NCBI GenBank assembly: GCA_011319805.1
Contig: SJRY01000293.1
Span: 1-64,000 of the forward strand
DNA: 64,000 bases
Direction of reading: 5' to 3'
Source of the DNA: Macrocybe gigantea
Lineage: Eukaryota; Basidiomycota; Agaricomycetes; Agaricales; Callistosporiaceae
Below are positions 33,864 through 44,728 of the stretch, one piece after another; position 1 is the stretch's first letter, and every line of letters begins with the position of its first letter. The notes under the pieces are model-generated. The model was not told the origin of the DNA. It did no database searches and saw nothing but the letters and a program-made list of their open reading frames with translations. The position numbers and the translations under genes are program-made.

Positions 33864-34767
33864 GACAGAGAGTAGTTTGGTGCACTTTAGCTGCAGAGAG
33901 CGTCTTTTTACTTCGCCTCATGGAAACCTTATGCCATTAATACAAAATATAGTTTACATCAATAAGGCCTCATGACTGAAAGTGGTGGGATGTCGGGAGG
34001 AGCATGGTCAGATCTGTAGGTGGTGTTGGCAGAATATCAGGTGATGCTGTCAGATTACAAGGTGCTAATTGACGTACCGGCTCCAGAAATACCATATATC
34101 CCATTTCTCTAGCCTTGTTAGATCATATAAACTCTGTACAGATGGTTGTTTTTGTGATCCCTCATCGTTATTCAGAAATTTGCCATTTGATGATCTTGTA
34201 GCACGAAAAGTGCTTGGTTTGCTGTCAACTGCTTGTAGGATCAACAAAAAAATTCTAAAAAATATGCGGAGTCCAGGAAAAGTGACATTAGGATGGCATG
34301 TAACTCCATAAGAGGACAGGGGACCATACCTTGTCTACTGATGCATCCAAAAGCTCGTCAAGTTAAGGCCTACCAAGACTGCATTTGTGATGAGATCTAG
34401 ACATTCAGAGGTAAATCAGAGTTAGATATGCAAGTATTCTTAAAGAAAACATTGAGAAGACATTCCTAGGGGTATAGCGGATGGTCAGATAAGTCCTTGT
34501 CATTGAGCGCTCAACGAGCGGCCAGGTGTTGGACAGATTCTGTGGTGATGGGTGTACAAATATACCCAAATGCTGGAATCTTCAGCGCTCCGACAATTGA
34601 AGCCTCATCACTCAACAGAGCATTCCCGATTGCTACAAAAAATTGTTTCTAGTGCGCTCACTATTAGACAAACAATTCTGGCTACAAAATTTTGCATGGG
34701 ACACAGCTGATCTCTTGTAAATCACAACTGACTGAGTTCTCAGGGTGGCTGGGTTCCTGAAGTCCCA
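33864..34767 (-). other. pogo 5' non-coding region
   Basis: About 900 bp between the transposase start and the right end of the pogo element. I recognise no gene. The longest frame (60 codons, 34065-34247, minus) has no familiar motif. AT-rich with short A and T runs. The gypsy-1 sequence resumes at about 34768. Confidence 0.5.
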
Positions 34768-36071
34768 TGGTATTATCATTGTTATTCCTTTTCACATTCG
34801 TATCCTAGCTGGTACTGCAAGTTCTTTCCTCTTTGGTGGTTTGTCTCCTCAGATAGTTTTCCTTAGTGCTTCAGATCACTTGGCAGGAATGGTGTATTTC
34901 AGAATATGGGATGATTACATCCGGTATCGAAGCGAGTCTGTTTCAGTTGTATGGGTCACGATTTAGCACCTCCTAGTCAGACCCTTCGACAAAACCCTCT
35001 TTGTCAGAGCTTTTCTCATCCTTATCTTCTTCGTCCTCTCCTTCTTCTTCTTTCACTTCTCTGACTCAGGATTTTCCTTTCTTCTTCTTCTTGCAGTTCC
35101 ATGTATAGTGTCCCTTTAAGCTACAATTGAAACATGTGACATTTGCTGCTCCCTTTTGTGGTTCCGGGCAGTTTCATGAGAGGTGCCCTGGTTTATTGCA
35201 GTTGAAGCAGTTGTTGCTTCATACTTTGTCAACTTCTATTGCTTGTCCTGCTCCTCAGCTTGGATTTCTGGGCTTGTGCTGATTGCTTGTGAATTCTCCT
35301 CTCATCACATTCCTGTATTCATCAATGTTTGGTCCAATCGCTTGAACTGTTTTGATATATTCATCTCCATCTGTTGGAAGTGTGGAGATCGAGTGTACGG
35401 CTTCTGCTGTCCTTCAGTTTAAGCTCTTTTTGAGTAGGAAACGAGGGGCTGTTCCTGTCATTCCTGCTTTCCCTGCGAGGTCTACGAATTCATCCAGAAA
35501 TTCGTCGATGGGTCGGTTTCCCTGTCTGATGTTGAATAGTTTGCTTCCTGCTTGTGATGGTGACATGACATTGCTGAATCGTGTCTCTATCTCGGTTATG
35601 AAGTTGGCCCATGTGCTTTGGTTGGTAGTGGTGTCGATCTTCTTGATGCCCAGTGGGCTCCGGGTCCGTCGGTCATTCTAGACAGGACCACTCTGATCTT
35701 CTGTATATCTGTGAGGTTTCCATGTGCAGTTATGTAAAGCTTCATCTTCCTCCACCAAATGTTGAAGGATGTTCAATCTCCTATAAAGGATTTCAGGCCA
35801 GCGATGATTCCCTTGTATTCTGTCATCATCCTTTGGGGAGTTTCTTCGTCGTTCTCTTGGTCTTGGTTTCCCTGTTCCTGGATCTGTTGTTCTTGGGTCT
35901 GCTGTACTTGTACTTGGGCTTGCTGTTCTTGAAGCTGTTTCTATCTTTGCTCCTCTCTCTGTTCTTTCCAGTAGTCTAGGTCGACTCCTGCAATTCTGCA
36001 AGCTTATTCGAAGTCAGCCCACTCTGTGGTGGTTGGTCCATTTGTCTTTGGTAATCCTGTTTGCTCCCTCC
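34768..36071 (-). pseudogene. gypsy-1 gag with nucleocapsid knuckles (broken)
   Basis: Minus strand. Counterpart of gypsy-2 56390-58010: the WKEQ/Gln-rich end of the upstream ORF near 35970, Gag core near 35800-35380 and the CCHC region near 35240-35090. Several stops and shifts. The 5' end is cut by LINE B4 at 36089; the gene's beginning lies at 42681 onward. Confidence 0.8.
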
Positions 36072-36088
36072 ACTGATAGTATTTGTCC

Positions 36089-37110
36089 TTCCCATGGAAA
36101 AGATCGTCTCCTTGCAAAAGGAAGCAACCGGGGATCCTTCCAGACCACCTAAGAAGAAGGCGAAGTCCACTTCCCATGGCCTATCCCGACGTAATGTCAG
36201 GGTGTCCTTTACCTTCCCAGCGGACAATATGTCTGTTGCCGCTGGGACTCTTCTCTCTGCCTTCAATCGAGGGCTGACTACTGGCAAATTCTGGATTCAA
36301 TGCGAGTCCATCCAGGACCACTCTGCCTCCTTGTTTTCATGCTTGATGACAAAGGTGGCATCACCCAAGGACCTCGGCATTCTGCATGAGGCCACTCTAC
36401 AGTATGCTCCGGCTGGATCTACTGTCGAGCTCACTATTCCTATGAGCATTTCCTATGTGAAACTGCTCGATGTACCATACTTCAATGCCAATGGAAGTGT
36501 CATCATGGCCCGGCAAGCATACGAGATTCTCCAGGACTCTTCATTCTCAGACCTCATCACCCTCATTGGAGTTCCATGCATCATGCACAACTCCAAGAAT
36601 GCTGATACTGTGACTGTTTGGTTCAATATCGAAGATACGTCCACTGGCCAGAATGTTAAAGCTCTAGACAACTGCACCGTTATAGTCCGGAACTGGCAAT
36701 GCTGCTTCTGCGCCACTCTCTCATCGCCGGGAGTTCCTCTCTGCAAACGTTGTTGGCACTGGGGACACTCTGCTCTAAAGTGTAACCAGCAATCCCTCCG
36801 CTGCCCGATCTGTGGGGAGTCCCACAGAAAGGAGCACCATCGCACACTCACGTCTTGCTGTAAGGCAAGACCCAAGGCCAACCCTCCTCGTGAGGCAACC
36901 CTGGCAGGTCAACCCTGCCTGCATGCTCCGAAGTGCCTTAGCTGTGGCAAAGACCACTCTACCGATGACCGGAAGTGTGCCTTCTGGAAGAATCACTTTG
37001 ATCCCGAGTGGATCAAACAACACTATCAGCTGGTACGTGATCGAGCACAGTCAAGTCCCAAATATTCTAATGCCTCCCCGCAGCATAATGCGGAGGCTGA
37101 CGCATCATGA
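36089..37110 (+). pseudogene. LINE B4 ORF1, C-terminal two thirds with three zinc knuckles
   Basis: Open from the truncation point to TGA at 37108-37110. It starts at MEKIVSLQKEATG, an internal methionine of the full ORF1. The region TSISYVKLLDVPYFNANGS to TVTVWFNIEDTS is well kept. The knuckles are CKRCWHWGHSALKC near 36745, CPICGESHRKEHH near 36805 and CLSCGKDHSTDDRKC near 36940. The stop overlaps the ORF2 start as ATGA (37107-37110). The frame is intact; only the N-terminal part is missing. Confidence 0.88.
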
Positions 37111-40100
37111 GTGACACCCCCAGTGGATCAGCCCCGGCTGTTGTCTCTGGGTCGGGCGGACACTCTTTGATTTCTTCATTCCATATTTTCTCTCAAAATG
37201 TAAATAGGAAATATGTACATATGGACGTTCTCCTCTCCACTCTTGGAGAGGACTATGATATTTTGTTCTTCCAAGAGCCCGCTTGAACCTGCTAAAACAA
37301 GCCCCGTCGGCACACAGCACTGATGGCGAGCCAGTAATTGGAGGTCCCAGTTATCCCGACTGGACTTGCATCGTTCGCCGCTCATCATATGAGGACCCGC
37401 CTCATGTGATGGCATACGTTCACAACCGCTTACGTCGGTTGCATCCCTCCCTTCAACGCAATCTTATTGATAGTCGTGATCTGATGATTGTCAGCTTCTC
37501 TACCCCAGGAGAGCCTCTATTCCTCGCCAATGCCTACTCTGATGTAGATGGAAGCGCTATCCATTTGCTGCATGATTGTGCTGAAAGACCTGACTTCCCC
37601 AACCTATCTTACTTAGGAGGGGACTTCAATTGTCATTATAAACTCTGGGATGGAGTCCATACTTCGCAGCGTATACGAGGAGAGATGTTGTGTAATGCAG
37701 CACTCAATCTTGGTCTTGACTGGTCAGAGCCATCTAATTATGGCCCAACCTTCATCTCACATAACGGAGAGCTTCGACCCTCAGTTATTGACTTAATGTT
37801 CACCCCTGTTGATGTGGTGGGGGTGGTGCCAGTCGTTCGCGATGACCTGAGATTGACTTCGGACCATTGTCCGTTGTCGCTCTCCTTAGACATTCCACTG
37901 CTGGACCTCTCTGATCCATGCTGGACTCTTTTAAAGGACAGCGTGCCTGAGTTTATCTCTGACATTGCTGGCGATCTGCTCGGTATGGACCTGGTGCCAA
38001 TCGAGTCACCAGAGGATTTAGAGAGCATTCTCCAGACTCTGTCCAAATCAGTTGACTGTGCTTGGGATCTCCACTCTAAGGAGTGCAAGCTATCGAAGCA
38101 GAGCAAAGGCTGGTGGAATCAGCATTGTTCTGAAACTTTGGACACCTTCAGGCAGACCTGGTCTGAAGAGGACCATCGCATCTGGCGCTGAGCTATTAAG
38201 GATGCTAAGCACACCTTCTTTGATCAGCGAATCAAGGAAGTGAAAAGTCACGACGTCCATGGGATCTAGCTGCATGGATGAAGCAAAGGCCGCTTCCAGC
38301 CTACAAGGCTATCTCCTTTTGGGGGCAACCTTGCAATTCTGTCGAGTTGCTTTGGAATGCACTCGACAAGTCCTATAATGCTGCGTCTGACAGGCCAGTT
38401 AATCTGGATAAGCTTGATGAGCTCGAGCCCCATCCAAGTCGGGACTGGGTCCCATTCTCTGCTGCAGAACTCCGAGAGTCTTTGGAGTCATGCAGCAATA
38501 CCTCTGCCCCAGGACCAGATCATCTGTCTTGGGGCCACATCAAGCAGCTGGTGAAATTCCCTCACCTGGCTGATTTCATCCTGAACATTGCTAATGCATG
38601 TTTGGAACTGGGCCATTGGCCCTCCTACTTTAAGCAGAGCCTGTCGGTAATCATTCCGAAACCTGGCCAGCCTGCATATGACACCCCAAAAGCCTTTCGT
38701 CCAATTGTGCTTTTGAACACCCTTGGCAAACTTGTCAAAAAAATGCTGGCGCAGCGTATGCAGTACGAAGCGACCAAATATGCTGTCTTCGATCTGAAGC
38801 AGTTTGGTGGCATTCAGCAGAACTCTATGGAGGATGCTGGTGTCTTCCTAACCCATATTATCCGGCAAGGCTGGCTAAAGGGTCTCAAGACAAGTGTCAT
38901 CGCTTTTGATGTTGCTCAATATTTCCCTTCTCTCAACCATCATATGTTGGTGAGGATTCTACAACACGGAGGCTTCGCACCTCAAGTGTCTAAGTTCTTC
39001 AAGTCTTACCTCATCAGGTGTAAAACTTCATATGCTTGGCATAGTGCCATCTCACCAGAGTTTGATGCCAATGTTGGTGTCGGCCAAGGCTCTGCTCTAT
39101 CTCTGGTACTGTCAGTCTTGTACTTGGCACCAGTACTGAAAATATACCAGAAGGTTGACAATATGCTGACTATCATGTCATTTGTAGATGATGGGCTAAT
39201 TATCGCTCAGTCCAAATCCATCCCGACAATGTTCTGAAGCTCCAGAGGGCATATGCATCTGTGCACAACCTCTTTACAGACTTCGGTCTTGTTGTTGAAT
39301 ACAATAAAACCAAACTGCAGCACTTCTCATGCAATAGTAAGGATCCCCGTCCTTCTATTGACTTGGGTTTTGCCCCGTTCACGGGCAACACTCCCTTACA
39401 GCCCAAAGATGTTTGGAGATACCTTGGGTTCTTCTTGGATGCACGCCTATCCTTTAAGAAGCATGTCCGTTTCTATGCAACGAAAGCACTGACTACTACC
39501 AGGGCTTTCCAGATGTTGGGCAACTCTGTGCAAGGATTATCTCCTCAACAGAAGTGCATTCTTTACCTGTCATGCATGTGTCCTATCGCAACATATAGCT
39601 GTTTGCTATGGAACTTCAATGGTATGCGCAATGTCACACTGTTGAAGCAACTACGCCAGATGCAGCGTAAGGCTTGCATTTGGATCAATGGTCAATTCCG
39701 CACCACTCCAGAGGGTGCGGCTGAAACGATGGCCTGTGTCGAGCCCATCGCCGGGTTTATCAAGCATCTGAAAGTCAGGTCATCTGCCCAGCTGGCCAAC
39801 TCCAACTTGAGGCATGCCCTCAGAGCTTTGACCACCCCGCCTGCAATGGGGGGTGACCCCTCGAGGTCAAAAAACTTGACCTCCCTCTCGGATAGGCAGC
39901 GTACTGCGCTCAAGTCCCCTCTCAAGGATCTGGTGGACCTTAAACCACCTAACTTTCTACCCATGGACTATTTCGCAGATGCGAATAATCCAGGCAGGTG
40001 GCTCGTTGACCAGTTCAGCAGCCACCTTGAGATCCATAAGCTTCTTGGCAAAGATGAAGACTCTGTCAAGGCTTATCGCACATTGCTCGAACAGGCGCTC

Positions 40101-40980
40101 GCTGAGTGCCAGCTTGAGCCCAACTGTGTATACATGAGTAGTGATGGTGCCATACCTATGAAAGCTGATACACTTAGACAGTCCGTGTATTCGTCCCGGG
40201 TTTACCGAGCAATACGCTTGTTTTCGAAACTCGTCAGCCTGTCGGTAAAGTGGATTGCGTATGTCAATTCAAAAGGCTATCGCACAAGATGGAGTTACGT
40301 CCATCGTATGTTTCCTCGACTCGATGAATGCAATCAATCGCATCGTCAATTGCAACCCCCACTCTGTGCAGTCGCATTCTATTGCACTGTGCACCTCACT
40401 GCATGCTTGGTTCACCTGGTCCGAGCTGCACCAGGTTTCATTCTGGCACGTCCCTTCCTCTTGGAAGTGGGCTATCCAAGTTGAAGCACACGAATTAGCG
40501 CATGGCCTCGACATTCCTCAGGGACTTCGTCCCTTTTATACCACAGATGCACTCTGGAAGGAGGCAGATGATGACATGCATGCCTCTTGGTTCCATGACT
40601 CTGGAACCAAGAAATATATTGGCTCATCCACATTTCGGTTCCACGATGCTGGAAAGCCTGAATCCTATGAGCACCCGCTTTGTAAAAGAATGGGGTTTAT
40701 GAAGTTGGTAACAGGAAACGAGCTGTTTGCTCGTTGCTGTCGCATCGCATGCGGACATGCACTGATTAATGCATATTGAGCGTGGTTCAATTTCATTGAG
40801 AGCGATGAATGCTCTTGCAGACGTGGGCCGGAGGACTCCATCCACGTTATGACTCTGTGCCATAACTGGAACAGACCAACCGAACGCCAGTATGATGCCT
40901 TTGTACATTTCTGGTTTGTTAAGTACCTAATGTCTAATAAGGCAGTGGGTGCTTTTATCCCGGATCCGGGGGGCGGGTAA
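37107..40980 (+). pseudogene. LINE B4 ORF2: endonuclease-RT-RNase H (broken)
   Basis: Starts MSDTPSGSAPAVV at 37107. A 1-base loss near 37285 (GCTTGAA where B2 has GCTTGGAA) shifts the frame. The endonuclease is then open (GGDFNCHYKLWDG, SDHCPLSL) to a CGA to TGA stop at 38189-38191. A small loss lies near 38240. RT follows, with FDVAQYFPSLN, VGQGSALS and FVDDG near 39187. A further shift lies near 39225. A ~25-bp loss near 40247 removes the RNase H glutamate (the DSELIGL motif of B2). Another CGA to TGA stop is at 40777-40779; the natural stop is TAA at 40978. Confidence 0.9.
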
Positions 40981-41190
40981 CTGCCCCTTCATAGTGGGGG
41001 ATACTCAGGGTTATGGCTCCTTGCGGGGCCTTTGCGCAGAAGTAACTGCAGCTGGCCTTCAGGCTGGGGGACCCAGAGCATCAATTCAACATGGTGTTCG
41101 ACGAAAGCAAACGCTGAGCTTTATTGCATATCACAGACTCTGCGACACCTGTCATTATGGGCCCTTTGGGACCCTTTACGTGGAATTGAC

Positions 41191-42400
41191 TGGGGCCCCA
41201 GTAGCCCAGTGGTTTAATTGCCACTAAAGACTGGAGAGGTGGCTGTGCAGCCACTGGAAAGGTTGTGGGTTTGATTCTCACTCATCCCCTGTACCTTGAA
41301 AGTAGGGATAGGCATGTGACCCATCATCGGTTACAGTCATGTGCTTGGTGACTCAGGTTGGTAATCAACTCTGAGGCAGTACCATGGTCATGTGACCTTC
41401 TATAACTAGGGTGGTAACCTGGTCACATGATAGGGATGATTGTGGGAGCCCAAAGTGGCAGGTCAGGTGACTCCTGATGGGCCGTGCCTGAAATGGTCAC
41501 ATGATTAATCATATGATCAAGTAGGGAGCGAAAGCACAGGTCGCGGTAAGCGGGGGAAAGACTTGAGAACCACCTGACCTATGATGCACACCCTGTAATG
41601 GGGCGTTCCAGAGCATGCGCGCTTCTGGAAGGTGCCACGCACCCTGTAATAGGGAGTCTCTTCGGACTGCGAGCTTAGGACAGGACACCCCCCACCGGTT
41701 AATCTCATGCCCAGTCTAACCAACTGGATTAGGCAGAGAACCTGGTCATTAGTCAGCGTTGGTAGTGTGGACCGGTCCTTGGGCACACTTGGGGAGTCCC
41801 CAGGCCCAGGGGTAGCCACCACATGATCGTAAAGCATTGCTCAGGTGGGAGCCTGAGACCTCCTTGTGGGGCATGCATAACCGGGTTAAGCATGGGTATA
41901 GAACTCCTTGGCCTAGGCCTTAGGTCTAGGATGCACACTGGGGCTGGATGCTGGCAAGGCAGAGACCTGAGACACAATTAGGGATCCGTGCCCTCTGGGC
42001 ATCAGCAACCACATGCTCAGGAACAGGAAAATTAAAGTAGGTGGGGCTTACCAATACCCAGCTTGCTGTCAGCTTGGCCTCTTGGTAACTCGCTCCCTGG
42101 CCGAAATTCAGACCGTGGCAGACCAGGGCAGTCCCCTGACTCTGGCCCGAGAGGACTGATCCTCTGCTGGTTCATCTGGAAGACTAATCCAGGCTTTGAA
42201 TCCAAGTTGATTCCAGGGTCTAGACACGGAATTCCACCAGTTAGTCTAGCACCTATCCTGCAAAAGGAGACGGTGATAAGGGTCCTCCACTTGGAGGGCC
42301 CTAAACTTCGCATATTTATTGTAGGTACCATCGTGTATTTACAAGCGGACTGCCATTGAGCACCGCTATATAAATTGTTGATTTAAAAAAAAAAAAAAAT
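41191..42400 (+). mobile_element. SINE-II, complete 1.2-kb tRNA-headed retroelement with LINE tail
   Basis: Flanked by the 11-bp duplication GTGGAATTGAC (41180-41190 and 42401-42411) within the LINE B4 3' UTR. Head: box A TAGCCCAGTGG (41202-41212) and box B GGTTTGATTCT near 41267. The ~1-kb body has no coding sequence. From 42311 the last ~75 bp are the LINE 3' tail, then 15 A. tRNA head, LINE tail, poly(A) and duplication together show that it was copied by the LINE machinery. Its body shares blocks with SINE-I (AGGCAGAGACCTGAG, GGGATCCGTGCCCT, GGGCATCAGC, CTAAACTTCG). Confidence 0.88.
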
Positions 42401-43021
42401 GTGGAATTGACCACATCTGGCTCCTAGGAGCTAGGGAACGTAGGTCAAGCGAGCGAGCCAGCATGAGCACATGCCAAAAGGCACACACACAGGCAGGAGA
42501 CAACAGGGTGAATATGCCCTCTATGTACATCCCTTCAGTCTGGTTTCCTTCGGACTAGTCATATTTATTGTAGGTACCATTGTGTATTTACAAGCAGACT
42601 GCCATCAAGCACTGCTTTATAAATTGTTGATTTAAAAAAAAAAAATAAAAAAAAAATAAAAAAACTGATAGTATTTGTCCCAGTCACTGTTGCTTACTTT
42701 CGCCACAGTGGTGCGATTCTCTCCTTATGCAGTGCTTCAGCGGATTGGTCCTCTGAAGGGGTTCAGTGGTTTCATTCCTGTGTATTCTTGACTTTGGTGT
42801 CATTCTCATTGGTTCTATCGTATGCTCTGTGCATCATGCCCTCTCTGTATCAGTATGTCTTCCTCCTGTGTTCAGCGATTATAGTTCTTGATCTGTTGTC
42901 ACCTGAAGTCTTAGGCTTGTATTCATTCTTCTCTTGTTTTCTTGCGGATAGGTTCATCTTCTTCTTCAGCAGGAAGATTCTAGTCTGACCACAGCTCTTC
43001 TGGGCTTATCCCGTATTCTCC

Positions 43022-43248
43022 TGTTGGATTGTGTGTATTCAGGCACATTATTATCTCCACTAATATCAAAGATACCGAAGAACCTAGACCAAATAGTGTC
43101 TTGGGGTGAAGGTATATAGGATGAGGTGGTTGTAAATACAACTTCTAAGTTGATCCATCAGGCCTGATAGCTCAGTGGTAGAGCTACTGGTATATGTCCA
43201 GGAGGTCCTGGGTTCAATCCCCAGTCAGGACATCTTTTCTGTTTAACA
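43022..43248 (+). mobile_element. 227-bp LTR-like element carrying a tRNA cloverleaf, copy 3
   Basis: Starts TGTTGGATTGTGTG and ends CTGTTTAACA, plus strand. Flanked by the 5-bp duplication TCTCC (43017-43021 and 43249-43253) inside gypsy-1; gypsy-2 near 56030 has the empty site. A TATATAGG box lies at 43113-43120 and the tRNA-like part at 43161-43231. Confidence 0.9.
43161..43231 (+). other. tRNA-like sequence inside the LTR-like element, copy 3
   Basis: Same 71-nt cloverleaf as the other copies: acceptor GGCCTGA/TCAGGAC (6 of 7 pairs), D stem GCTC/GAGC, T arm with 5 pairs and a 7-base loop, boxes A and B in place, A after the acceptor stem. Loop TATATGT. Confidence 0.75.
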
Positions 43249-43613
43249 TCTCCTTCTAGGAAAAGTTTTGCAATGAGTTGTGCTGCTCCTTCGCTGAGGA
43301 TCTCAGCAGGCTCGTCTGTAGTGGTGAAGGCAAACTCTCTTAGAAATGCCTGTTCTTCATCGTCACTACTTGGTGTAGGCATGCACTCTCTCTTTCATTT
43401 GTTTGGATTGCTAGTGTCTCTGTGGGTGGCGTGGACTGTTCTCTGTGTGGACTGCAATGTCTGATCTACTTCTCTGAGCCAAGTGCTCTCGTCATTTGTG
43501 CTAGTGCTTGCTGGGTCAGTGACCATTTGTCATCGAATGTTGATCAAGTCTTTGATAAAGCATGACATGGTGTGTGTGTGAGTCTGAATGAGTCTTGATG
43601 AGGCTTAATATCT

Positions 43614-43933
43614 TGTTAGGCTAGACGAATCTCAGAAGGACTCAGGCAGACTAAGTATGAGAGTGGTCTTGAGACAATGGCAAAAGGAATATTAAGCCTA
43701 GCACTACTAGTACATCTGGGAGTCCTTATATACATTACAGTACTCGAGCATGGACCATGGGCTGCACAATGCTGTAGACTGCAGATGAGTAAGACTGGAA
43801 GGAGATGACTCAGGATGACTAGGGAAGTGAAATGACTCGATGGCTGTGCACTGCGCAGCATAATGAGAAAGATAAGGGATATGGAAAAGATAAGATAAGA
43901 AATTGAATGGTCCTTTGGGTAGCGTCCATAACA
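43614..43933 (-). repeat. gypsy-1 5' LTR (320 bp)
   Basis: Minus strand starts at 43933 with TGTTATGGACGC and ends CCTAACA at 43614, with a TATATAAGG box near 43728. Followed by the GATTC target duplication at 43934-43938. Confidence 0.92.
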
Positions 43934-44340
43934 GATTCAGATGGTGGGTAACTGCCGATCTGTAGCAGGAGATAGTCTGGGGTAACTCAGACAATTGTAT
44001 GCAATCTAGCAAGCAATGAAAGTGCTCGCTGAGCAATTTGTGAGTCTCAAGCTCTGCAACCACCTCTGTTATAGGCCCTTTTGAACCCTTTCTGTGGAAT
44101 TGACCACAGCCAGCCCTAAGGGCTGGGGGATGGGGTGCTAGTGAGTGAGTTAGCATATTCACAAACCAGAATTGGTGCAAGCATGGGCACAAGAGAACAG
44201 AGCAGTGCAGCCCTCTATGTATATCTCCTCAGTCTGTTTTCATCAGACCAGTTGTATTTATTGTAGGTATATTCATGTATTTACAAGCAGACTGCCATTG
44301 AGCACCACTATATAAATTGCTGATATAAAAAAAAAAAAAA
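43934..44340 (+). mobile_element. LINE A6, 3' end after gypsy-1
   Basis: Continues LINE A6 from 21180: the last codons of ORF2 (GATTCAGATGGTGGGTAA), then an A-type 3' UTR and 14 A (44327-44340). Almost every CG of the younger A copies is TG or CA here, so this is an old copy. Confidence 0.88.
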
Positions 44341-44728
44341 TGCAAAGTTTAAAGCCCTTCAAGTGGAAGACCTTTATTACTATCTCCTTTGCAGGATAAG
44401 CACTAGACTAACCAGTGGAATTCCATATCTAGACCTTAGAATCAACTTAAATTCAGAGCCTAGATTAGTCATCCAAGTGAACAAGCAGAGGATAAGTCCT
44501 CTCAGACTAGAGTCAGAGGACTACCCTCATCTGCCATAGTCTGCATTTCAGCCAGAGAGCAAGTTATAAAGGGGCCAAGTGACAACATATACTAGGTATT
44601 AGTAAGCCCCACCTACTTTACTTTTCCTGTTCCTGAGCATGTGATTTGCTGATGCCCGAGGAGTGTGATTCCTCAATCATGTCCCTGGTCTCTGCCTTGC
44701 CAGCATCCAGCCTTAGTGTGCACTCTGA
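44341..44728 (-). mobile_element. SINE-II 3' body, inverted
   Basis: Minus-strand match to about 41930-42310 of SINE-II. Its 3' end (GGGCTTTAAACTTTGC) is at 44341. Directly followed on the plus strand by a LINE 3' UTR piece, so the SINE-II part is inverted relative to the LINE tail. Confidence 0.8.

Larger units (their letters stand above)
25334..34767 (-). mobile_element. pogo-like DNA transposon inserted in gypsy-1
   Basis: Interrupts the gypsy-1 protease region. Without the LINE-A3 insertion it is about 2.9 kb. The ends carry imperfect inverted repeats: GGAAGTCAGCCACC near 25343-25356, and near 34745-34758 the reverse complement GGAACCCAGCCACC, 12 of 14 equal. I could not define the exact termini or a TA duplication. 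The 25334-25661 stretch is AT-rich 3' non-coding sequence. Confidence 0.75.
36089..42663 (+). mobile_element. LINE copy B4, 5' truncated, inserted in gypsy-1
   Basis: Plus strand, flanked by a 17-bp target duplication ACTGATAGTATTTGTCC (36072-36088 and 42664-42680). It is truncated inside ORF1, then holds ORF1 C-terminal half, ORF2, the B-type 3' UTR interrupted by a full SINE-II (41191-42400), and an A-rich tail (42634-42663). The 3' UTR piece at 42401-42633 is the rest after SINE-II. Confidence 0.93.
42681..43613 (-). pseudogene. gypsy-1 leader and two small 5' ORFs
   Basis: Minus strand counterpart of gypsy-2 55664-56380. The upstream ORF (TPSSDDEEQAFLREFAFTTT near 43370-43310) is recognisable and is cut by the tRNA-LTR element at 43021/43249. 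The start of the second ORF is at 42710-42681 and continues at 36071 beyond LINE B4. No function known. Confidence 0.75.
21181..43933 (-). mobile_element. gypsy-1, Ty3/gypsy chromovirus split by nested insertions
   Basis: One minus-strand element. The 5' LTR is 43614-43933 and the 3' LTR is 21181-21499. The same 5-bp duplication GATTC lies outside both (21176-21180 and 43934-43938), in LINE A6. Internal sequence, in minus order: 43613-42681 (5' small ORFs), 36071-34768 (gag) and 25333-21500 (protease to ORF3). The rest was added later: a pogo element (25334-34767, itself holding the LINE-A3 chimera), LINE B4 (36089-42663, itself holding SINE-II) and a tRNA-LTR (43022-43248). Without these it is about the 6.8 kb of gypsy-2. 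Confidence 0.9.

Noticed and set aside
25334..34767. Pogo with a clear TA target duplication
   Set aside because: I looked for TA at both borders against gypsy-2 and could not place it; the ends are too decayed.
41191..41290. SINE heads as genuine tRNA genes
   Set aside because: Boxes A and B are present but the spacing is long and I could not fold a full cloverleaf.
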